Below are positions 26,880-33,247 of a stretch of 33,247 nucleotides of DNA, piece after piece. Below the pieces are notes generated by a model. That model saw nothing but the letters and a program-made list of their open reading frames with translations. It had not been told where the DNA came from and searched no databases. The stretch's first letter is position 1, and each line of letters starts with the position of its first letter. Made by a program: the position numbers and the translations under genes. Source of the DNA: Treponema sp. (GTDB taxonomy: Bacteria; Spirochaetota; Spirochaetia; Treponematales; Treponemataceae); the NCBI GenBank assembly GCA_024681195.1, contig JAILBH010000094.1:1-33247 (forward strand). The letters are read 5' to 3'.

Positions 26880-26921
26880 TCCTCCGAAATGTTCTGCTCT
26901 GGCAGGATGAAAATTTCAGGA
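26880..26921 (+). promoter_or_regulatory. Putative S6:S18-binding autoregulatory leader motif overlapping the rpsF SD
   Basis: UCCU-[CCG]-AAAU-guu-CUGC-ucug-GCAG-gaugaaa-AUUU-[C]-AGGA; CCG internal loop; 3' AGGA is part of the SD AGGAGA before ATG 26929. Confidence 0.7.
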
Positions 26922-26928
26922 GATACTT

Positions 26929-27213
26929 ATGAAAAAGTATGAACTTATGGCTATTTTTCCACTTGAGGAAGAAAAGTCAAAAAAAGGTGCTGAAGACGTA
27001 AAAAGCACTCTCGCCAAATTCGGTGCGGAAATTGAAGAAGAAAAACCTTTCGGTGACCGCGATCTTACCTACGAAATCAAAAAACAGAAACGTGGACGCT
27101 TCGTTCTTTATACAATGAAGCTTAATCCTGGCAAAATTGCTGAAATTGATAAAGATTTCAAGATTAATATGAATCTTTTGAAGTATCAGTTTGTTCGTAT
27201 TGACGAAAAATAA
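26929..27213 (+). CDS. rpsF: 30S ribosomal protein S6
   Basis: MKKYELMAIFPLEEEKSKKG...FGDRDLTYEIKKQKRGRFVLYTM; first gene of the S6 operon. Confidence 0.95.
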   Translation: MKKYELMAIFPLEEEKSKKGAEDVKSTLAKFGAEIEEEKPFGDRDLTYEIKKQKRGRFVLYTMKLNPGKIAEIDKDFKINMNLLKYQFVRIDEK

Positions 27214-27251
27214 TCAATATCGCCAAACAATAAATCATTAAGGAGCTTTAT

Positions 27252-27731
27252 ATGACAGATTTAAATCATGTTGTTCTTATTGGACGTCTTACAAAAGACT
27301 TGGGAACTGACGAAAGAAGTTTCGGTTATATTGCTAACGGCCAGGCAAGGGCAAATGTGAGCATAGCTGTCAATAGAAGCAAGAAAACTGGTGATCAGTG
27401 GGGCGATGAAGTAAATTATTTTGACGTTACAATCTGGGGAAAAACTGCCGAAAACCTTAAACCATATCTTACTAAAGGCAAGCAGATTGCTGTAGATGGA
27501 TATCTTAAGCAGGACCGTTGGGAAAAAGACGGACAGAAGATGAGTAAGGTTACTATTGTAGCTAACAATGTTCAGCTTTTGGGCGGAAGAAACGATGGAG
27601 CACCAGCTTCATCAGGAGCTCCAAAGTTCCAGCCTAACACAGCATCTTCTGGCGAAGGTTTTTCAGGTGGATATCAGTCTGAGTCATTTGGCGAAACTGG
27701 AAGTGACTTCCCAGAGGATATACCGTTCTAA
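27252..27731 (+). CDS. ssb: Single-stranded DNA-binding protein
   Basis: LNHVVLIGRLTKDLGTDE...FDVTIWGKTAENLKPYLTKGKQIAVDGYL; acidic tail ending DFPEDIPF. Confidence 0.97.
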   Translation: MTDLNHVVLIGRLTKDLGTDERSFGYIANGQARANVSIAVNRSKKTGDQWGDEVNYFDVTIWGKTAENLKPYLTKGKQIAVDGYLKQDRWEKDGQKMSKVTIVANNVQLLGGRNDGAPASSGAPKFQPNTASSGEGFSGGYQSESFGETGSDFPEDIPF

Positions 27732-27780
27732 TTGTTTAGATTTAATGGACCGTTAATGGTCTTACACTAAGGAGATTTAT

Positions 27781-28116
27781 ATGTCTGAAGAAAATAAGGA
27801 AATGGAAGAAAAACAGGAAATCTTGTCACAGGAAGTACAGATGAGCGAAGTTGCACCAGAGAATGAAGGCCGCGAAGATGATCGCGATGGTCGTTCTAAG
27901 GGAAAGACATATTTCCGCAAGAAGGTTTGCCGTTTCTGTGCAAACAAAACAAAGATTGATTACAAGGATGCAGATGTATTGCGCCGTTATATGACAGAAA
28001 GAGGAAAGATTCTTCCTCGCCGCATTACCGGTACTTGTGCAAAGCACCAGCGCGAAGTTGCTAAGGCAATCAAACGTGCCCGCTCAATCAGTCTGCTTCC
28101 ATTCGTTGCAGATTAA
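27781..28116 (+). CDS. rpsR: 30S ribosomal protein S18 with acidic N-terminal extension
   Basis: [63 protein letters not shown]. Confidence 0.97.
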   Translation: MSEENKEMEEKQEILSQEVQMSEVAPENEGREDDRDGRSKGKTYFRKKVCRFCANKTKIDYKDADVLRRYMTERGKILPRRITGTCAKHQREVAKAIKRARSISLLPFVAD

Positions 28117-28125
28117 AATTAATTC

Positions 28126-28152
28126 GAAAAGCCTCATACTCCGAGGTTTTTC
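28126..28152 (+). terminator. Terminator- or attenuator-like hairpin between rpsR and rplI
   Basis: GAAAAGCCTC-ATACTCC-GAGGTTTTTC, 10 bp including one G-U. Confidence 0.5.
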
Positions 28153-28180
28153 AAAAAATAAATAATTCAGGAGCTTGAAA

Positions 28181-28765
28181 ATGAAAGTAATTCTTAACGT
28201 AGACGTTAAATCACTGGGAGAAGAAGGAGACGTAAAAAACGTTGCTAACGGATATGCACGTAATTTCCTTCTTCCACGTAATCTTGCTGTACCTTACAAT
28301 GAGGCAACAGTATTGATGTTTGAAGCACGCAAGGCCGAAATTGAGGCTCGCAAGGAACTTAAGAGAAAGGATTCTGCAAGTCTTAAAGAAAAGCTCGAAG
28401 CTGCTAATGTAGAAGTAATAATGCCAGCTGGAGCAAACGGTAAGCTTTATGGTGCCGTTTCTGCAAACGTTGTTGCAGAAGCTCTTACAAAACTTGGATT
28501 TGAAATTGAACGCAAACGCATTGAACTTCCTGGAGCTGCAATCAAGTCTGTTGGTACATACAAAATCATCATTAAGCTTTACGAAGCACAGACAGCAGAG
28601 ATTCATGTTGTTGTAAAGGCACAGAATATCGAAGCACCTGCTGAAGAAAAACCAGCTAAGGGAAAGAAAGAAGCTAAGACAGAAAAACCTGCTGAAGCAC
28701 CTGCTGCTGAACCACAGGCCGAAACTCCTGCTGAACCAGCTGCAGAAGAAGCAAAAACAGAGTAG
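28181..28765 (+). CDS. rplI: 50S ribosomal protein L9 with Ala/Glu/Pro/Lys-rich C-terminal tail
   Basis: MKVILNVDVKSLGEEGDVKNVANGYARNFLLPRNLAVPYNEA; ATG 28181 after GGAGCTTGAAA. Confidence 0.95.
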   Translation: MKVILNVDVKSLGEEGDVKNVANGYARNFLLPRNLAVPYNEATVLMFEARKAEIEARKELKRKDSASLKEKLEAANVEVIMPAGANGKLYGAVSANVVAEALTKLGFEIERKRIELPGAAIKSVGTYKIIIKLYEAQTAEIHVVVKAQNIEAPAEEKPAKGKKEAKTEKPAEAPAAEPQAETPAEPAAEEAKTE

Positions 28766-28794
28766 TTTTTTTAAGCATTCTGTTTTATACTAAT

Positions 28795-28829
28795 AAGGGT
28801 TGTCTTTTAATTAAAGACAGCCCTTTTTT
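28795..28829 (+). terminator. Rho-independent terminator between rplI and dnaB
   Basis: AAGGGTTGTCTTT-TAATT-AAAGACAGCCCTT (13 bp with one G-U), then T-run. Confidence 0.88.
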
Positions 28830-28850
28830 GTCGTCTAATGGGAGTAGAAT

Positions 28851-30182
28851 ATGGATATATCAAGAAGTGAATTAGAAAAAAGAACACCACCACATAATAT
28901 TGAAGCAGAACAGGCTGTACTTGGCGGACTTTTATTTGACTGGAATGCAATGGCAGATGTTGTTTCTTCATTGCGACCTGAACGTTTTTATTCAATTCAA
29001 AATCAGATAATTTATGAAGCACTTTTAAAGCTTTATACCAAAGGTATTAAAGCTGATACAATCTCCCTTGTAGACGAATTAACTAAAGAAGGAAAAATTG
29101 AACAGGCAGGTGGGCCTGCTTATGTAGCCTCTCTTACTCAGATGGTTCCGTCTGCTGCAAATATAGAAAACTATTCAAACATTGTTCTGGATTGTGCTAC
29201 AAGACGCGATCTTATGAAGATTGCAACAGAATTACGCGAACAGGCAGCAAGTCAAACTGGTCACGATTCAAGTGCTCTGCTTGATATGGCCGAACAAAAG
29301 ATTTTCTCTCTTTCTGAACGGAATGAGACAACAAAAGTTAAAGAAATGAGAGATATCATCATCGAAGATATTGAAATTATTGAAGCCAGATTTAAAAGTA
29401 AGAGTGAATTTACAGGTGTACCAAGTGGAATTATCACTCTTGATATGATGACTTCGGGCTTTCAGAATTCTGAACTTATCATTATTGGTGCGCGACCTTC
29501 TATTGGTAAGACTGCGCTTGCGCTTTCTATGATGCAGCATATTGCTCTGGAACGTAAAATTCCTTGCGGATTCTTTTCTCTTGAAATGCCTTACCAGTCA
29601 ATCGGTATGCGTCTTTTGTCTATGTCTTCACATGTAGATATGAGCCGTATGAGGTCTGGTATGTTAAAAACTAAAGACTTTCAGCAGATTCAAGATTCTG
29701 CAGCCCGCTGGTTTAATGCTCCTTTATATACAGTAGATACACCTAACATGAGGCTTTTGGATCTTAGAGCCATGGCAAGACGTATGGTTGTAAATCATCA
29801 GGTAAAAATCATTTTTATTGACTATATTGGTTTGATAACTACCGAAAATAGCAGTGCACCTGTTTATGAGCAGGTTTCAGAAATTTCTAAATCCTTAAAG
29901 GCACTTGCCCGCGAACTTGAAATTCCGATTGTAGCGCTTTGTCAGGTTGCCCGTGATGCAGAAGGTAAGGAACCAAATCTTGCGCAGTTACGTGGTTCTG
30001 GTTCTATTGAACAGGATGCCGATGTTGTAATGTTTATTGACCGTGAACGACCTAAAGATGATTCTACTGCTGTCCAGGATGCAAAGATTATTCTTGCAAA
30101 ACAGCGTAACGGTCCAACAGGTAATATTGATATTATGTTTATTCCTGCTTACTCAACGTTTGCAAATAAGAAAAAGGAATAA
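28851..30182 (+). CDS. dnaB: Replicative DNA helicase
   Basis: PPHNIEAEQAVLGGLLFD; LIIIGARPSIGKTALALSM; KIIFIDYIGLI; QLRGSGSIEQDADVVMFIDR. No intein. Confidence 0.97.
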   Translation: MDISRSELEKRTPPHNIEAEQAVLGGLLFDWNAMADVVSSLRPERFYSIQNQIIYEALLKLYTKGIKADTISLVDELTKEGKIEQAGGPAYVASLTQMVPSAANIENYSNIVLDCATRRDLMKIATELREQAASQTGHDSSALLDMAEQKIFSLSERNETTKVKEMRDIIIEDIEIIEARFKSKSEFTGVPSGIITLDMMTSGFQNSELIIIGARPSIGKTALALSMMQHIALERKIPCGFFSLEMPYQSIGMRLLSMSSHVDMSRMRSGMLKTKDFQQIQDSAARWFNAPLYTVDTPNMRLLDLRAMARRMVVNHQVKIIFIDYIGLITTENSSAPVYEQVSEISKSLKALARELEIPIVALCQVARDAEGKEPNLAQLRGSGSIEQDADVVMFIDRERPKDDSTAVQDAKIILAKQRNGPTGNIDIMFIPAYSTFANKKKE

Positions 30183-30186
30183 AAAA

Positions 30187-30220
30187 AAGCCCGGCATTTT
30201 AAGACCGGGCTTCATTTTTA
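30187..30220. terminator. Bidirectional terminator between convergent dnaB and the transporter gene
   Basis: AAGCCCGG-cattttaaga-CCGGGCTT flanked by an A-run and a T-rich tail. Confidence 0.88.
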
Positions 30221-30230
30221 TATTGGATTA

Positions 30231-31466
30231 TTATCTAAAGAATATAATCAGAAGCTGAGAAACAATTACTACTGCAACAAGTGCAATAGGGTAAGTAGAA
30301 GCATATGCACCTGCTACCTTTTCTGTTTTGGCAGTTCCAATCAAAGTTCCGAGAGCTGGAGTAGATGTCATACCACCACAGATTGAACCAAGGTTATTGA
30401 GAAGGTTGAGCTTGAGTACATACTTTGCAAAGATAAATCCGATTATCATTGGAAGAAGTGTCATGATAATTCCATAGATAAAGTATACCCATTCAAAGTA
30501 CTTAACGAAGCTTGCACCACCGGCAACACCGGCACCAATCAAAAAGAGCATAAGACCAAGTTCACGGAAAACCTTGAGGGTTGCTTCTTCAGGCATAATC
30601 TTGATTTTTCCGATTTTCTGGAAGTGTCCAAAGATGAGGGCCAGGATAAGGCAGCCGCCTGTTGTTGTAAGAGAGAAGTTTCCGAACTTGAAGGAACCAA
30701 CTAAGATACCAAGAAGTGCTACAACAGAGAAAGGACAGAATCCAAGAGGATCAAGTTCGAGTTCTGAACCTGTGAGCTTGCCTGGAGCTTCTGGAGCCGA
30801 TTCGCTAAGCTTTGTGCGTTCTGCATCCATGTCTGCTCTTTCGAACTTTGGAACAAGCTGTACAAAAAGAACAACTCCAATTACACCAAAGAGGTATGCA
30901 ATTCCATGTCCTACAGCTACAATATCTTCGAGCTGGTTTGCAGTAAAGAGAGCTGAGTCTGTTACAGTAGCTTTTGCCGCAGAGAAGGCTGGAGTAGAAG
31001 TAAGAGAACCAGAAAGAAGTCCAACGAGCATAGCGCTTACTTCTTCGAGCGGACGATCAAAAATCTTAAAGTCAAACCAGATACAGGCTGCACAGCTAAG
31101 ACCACCGATTACAATAATGATAAGTCCAAGAAGAATGTAAGATTTAAAGTTCTTCTTAAGATCTCCAAAGAAGCTTGGGCCTGCAATAAAACCTACAGAG
31201 GTTACGAAAAGGATGAGACCAAGATTTTCTACAATCTTGAGTGCATTAGAAACATAAGTTGTTCCGCCAACCTTAAGTTGTTCTGAAAGAGGGTTGTAAA
31301 GGAAAGCTCCGAACAAAAGTGCAACAATGAATACACCTGCAGTTCCCAAAGAAACACCTTTAATAGTGATTCTACCAAGAAGGTATCCTAATCCGGCGAT
31401 TAAGAATACACAAAAAGTTAAAAATGTAATTGTTTTGATTGATAAGATTCCACCAAAAAGAACCAT
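30231..31466 (-). CDS. AspT/YidE/YbjL-type putative transporter without regulatory TrkA-C domains
   Basis: Two hydrophobic halves carrying GLLSGSLTSTPAFSAA and GSICGGMTSTPALGTLI; 411 aa. Confidence 0.8.
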   Translation of the reverse strand: MVLFGGILSIKTITFLTFCVFLIAGLGYLLGRITIKGVSLGTAGVFIVALLFGAFLYNPLSEQLKVGGTTYVSNALKIVENLGLILFVTSVGFIAGPSFFGDLKKNFKSYILLGLIIIVIGGLSCAACIWFDFKIFDRPLEEVSAMLVGLLSGSLTSTPAFSAAKATVTDSALFTANQLEDIVAVGHGIAYLFGVIGVVLFVQLVPKFERADMDAERTKLSESAPEAPGKLTGSELELDPLGFCPFSVVALLGILVGSFKFGNFSLTTTGGCLILALIFGHFQKIGKIKIMPEEATLKVFRELGLMLFLIGAGVAGGASFVKYFEWVYFIYGIIMTLLPMIIGFIFAKYVLKLNLLNNLGSICGGMTSTPALGTLIGTAKTEKVAGAYASTYPIALVAVVIVSQLLIIFFR

Positions 31467-31607
31467 GATATGACCTCAAAAATATGAAAAATAATTAAAA
31501 TATTATATATAAAATCATAGTTTTCTTCAATATATGGATAATGTCTTGTAAAACTTCACTATTTGAATTAATATATTAAAAAAAGAGAAGAGAGAGAGAA
31601 ATAAAAA

Positions 31608-32822
31608 ATGGCATATTCAAGCATTTCTATTCTGGCATTGCTTGTTCTCCTGATAATTAACTATGATCTGCTTAAAAGAAATGATGATGAATTAAAAGAA
31701 AGATATCACAAGCTTTACAAATACTTTCTTTTAGGCGTAATAATCTACTTTATAACCGACGCATTATGGGGTTTTTTATACGATGCCCGTCTTATAAGAG
31801 CAGTGTATATAGATACTGTTTTATATTCACTTGCAATGACTGCAACGGTTTTTTTATGGACGCGCTACGTAATCAATTATCTTGGTAAAAGAACTATTTA
31901 TATAAAAGCATTTTCGTGCTTTGGTTGGCTTTATCTTATCTTTGACTCTACGGCACTTATAATAAATTTCTTTATTCCAATAAAATTTTATTTTGATGAA
32001 CAAGGTGTGTATCATGCAAATTTGATCAGATACATAGCACTTTTCCTGCAGATATTAATGTTCTTTATCACATCAATTTATGGTTTTATTAATGCTGCAA
32101 AAACTTCCGGTTCAGAAAGATTAAGATATGTAACAATTGGAACCTTTGGAATTGCATTAACTCTCTTTATTGTGGCACAATCCTTCTATCCGCTTTTGCC
32201 GCTTTATTCAATCGGTTATCTTTTAGGAACCTGCCTGGTTCATACTTTTGTACTTGAAGATGAAAAGGAAGATTACAGACGTGAACTTGAATTCTTTATA
32301 AACAGGGAACAGTTACAGAAGAAGGAGCTTGGTTCTACCCGAAAGCTTGCATATACAGATTCTCTTACAGGTGTAAAAAATAAACGCGCCTTTACCGAAG
32401 CCGAAAAAGAAATTCAGGAAGCTGTAAACTGTGGCCTTATTAATGAGTTTGGAGTTATTGTGTTTGATTTGAACGGGTTAAAGATGATAAATGACACTAG
32501 AGGTCATGATGCCGGAGATAAATATATTCAAGATTCTTCTCAGATTATCTGTAATGTATTTAAACATAGTCCGGTTTATAGAATTGGTGGAGATGAATTT
32601 GTTGTTTACCTTCGTGGTGAAGATTATAATAATAGAGAAGATTTGATTAATTTGTTTGATAATATGATGGATGAAAATCTTCTTAAAAATGATATTGTAA
32701 TTGCAAGTGGAATTGATGTTTTTTGTTCTGCAAAGGGAGATTCCTTTATAAGTGTATTTGAACGTGCAGATAAAAAAATGTATGAAAGAAAAAAGAATCT
32801 AAAGCAAAAGCTTAAGGAATAA
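31608..32822 (+). CDS. Membrane-anchored diguanylate cyclase (GGDEF)
   Basis: Six to seven hydrophobic segments, then YTDSLTGVKNKRAF...VIVFDLNGLKMINDTRGHDAGDKYI...VYRIGGDEFVVYL. Confidence 0.95.
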   Translation: MAYSSISILALLVLLIINYDLLKRNDDELKERYHKLYKYFLLGVIIYFITDALWGFLYDARLIRAVYIDTVLYSLAMTATVFLWTRYVINYLGKRTIYIKAFSCFGWLYLIFDSTALIINFFIPIKFYFDEQGVYHANLIRYIALFLQILMFFITSIYGFINAAKTSGSERLRYVTIGTFGIALTLFIVAQSFYPLLPLYSIGYLLGTCLVHTFVLEDEKEDYRRELEFFINREQLQKKELGSTRKLAYTDSLTGVKNKRAFTEAEKEIQEAVNCGLINEFGVIVFDLNGLKMINDTRGHDAGDKYIQDSSQIICNVFKHSPVYRIGGDEFVVYLRGEDYNNREDLINLFDNMMDENLLKNDIVIASGIDVFCSAKGDSFISVFERADKKMYERKKNLKQKLKE

Positions 32823-32829
32823 AAAAAAA

Positions 32830-32861
32830 CCGCAGCTTTAATAAAGGCTGCGGCTTTTTTT
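32830..32861 (+). terminator. Rho-independent terminator, probably bidirectional
   Basis: CCGCAGC-tttaataaag-GCTGCGG with A-run upstream and TTTTTTT downstream. Confidence 0.9.
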
Positions 32862-32872
32862 GTTACACTTAA

Positions 32873-33247
32873 TTAGAGTGTAGCACCTGGAATTTCTTTT
32901 TCAAATTCAGGATTTCCGTGTGTGTAGCGTGGAAGAACCTTTGGAGAAATTGCGTCGCCTTTGATTCCGGCAGCGTCGCGTTCTTTTTCAAAGTCTTTTA
33001 CATGCTGAAGGCTGAGTTTGTTGCTGAGCTTAATATCCTTGAACATCTTTCCAGCTTCAATTCCAGCTTCGCGTCCGAATACTACAACGTCGAGCAGAGA
33101 GTTTCCCATCAAGCGGTTTGTTCCGTGAACACCTCCCGATGCCTCTCCTGCTACGAGGAGGTTTGTAATATTTGTGTGGCAAGTCTTGTTAATTTCTACA
33201 CCACCGTTCTGATAGTGGAGAGTTGGGTAAACAAGAATTGGTTCCTT
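32873..33247 (-). CDS. Fumarate reductase/succinate dehydrogenase-type flavoprotein, C-terminal part (5' end outside window)
   Basis: Frame open to the window edge: KEPILVYPTLHYQNGGVEINKTCHTNITNLLVAGEASGGVHGTNRLMGNSLLDVVVFGREAG..., the FAD-binding 2 family C-terminal signature. Confidence 0.88.
   Translation of the reverse strand, partial: KEPILVYPTLHYQNGGVEINKTCHTNITNLLVAGEASGGVHGTNRLMGNSLLDVVVFGREAGIEAGKMFKDIKLSNKLSLQHVKDFEKERDAAGIKGDAISPKVLPRYTHGNPEFEKEIPGATL

Noticed and set aside
1-33247. CRISPR arrays, tRNA/rRNA genes, prophage or integrase, toxin-antitoxin and inteins (including in dnaB)
   Set aside because: None recognised on either strand. DnaB has normal length and intact motifs; tandem repeats found are coding low-complexity repeats, not spacer-repeat arrays.

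Overview
This 33.2 kb window looks like ordinary chromosomal DNA of a low-GC spirochaete, probably a Treponema relative. That is my inference from product content, gene order and codon style; no database was searched. It is densely coding and contains no tRNA, rRNA, CRISPR array, prophage or transposase that I could recognise. In order it carries: murG(partial)-cvpA-holB-like-atoS/atoC-like two-component pair; glgC (-); flgF-flgG-rod-binding protein-lipoprotein; murC-yicC-cytidylate kinase; leuD (-); a tandem pair of exported barrel/transglutaminase-like paralogs; a GH31 glycosidase; a minus-strand block (2-hydroxyacid dehydrogenase, HMA-like protein, EamA transporter, rlmN, TPR protein, small protein, rsmD, ankyrin protein with a long Pro/Ala/Glu tract); the S6 operon rpsF-ssb-rpsR-rplI-dnaB; an AspT/YidE-like transporter (-); a GGDEF protein; and the 3' part of a fumarate-reductase-type flavoprotein gene (-). 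The most interesting items are: (1) the tandem barrel+transglutaminase-like paralogs, where one keeps Cys/His/Glu and the other has lost all three; (2) a structured S6:S18-type autoregulatory leader that overlaps the rpsF Shine-Dalgarno, preceded by a consensus promoter and overlapped by a 35-codon small ORF; (3) a pair of ~28-bp hairpin elements flanking glgC, with compensatory changes and a conserved 9-10 aa reading frame; (4) a murC promoter nested in the upstream terminator that would give a leaderless mRNA; (5) an HMA-fold protein without its metal-binding cysteines and a cytidylate kinase with Asn at the Walker A lysine position.
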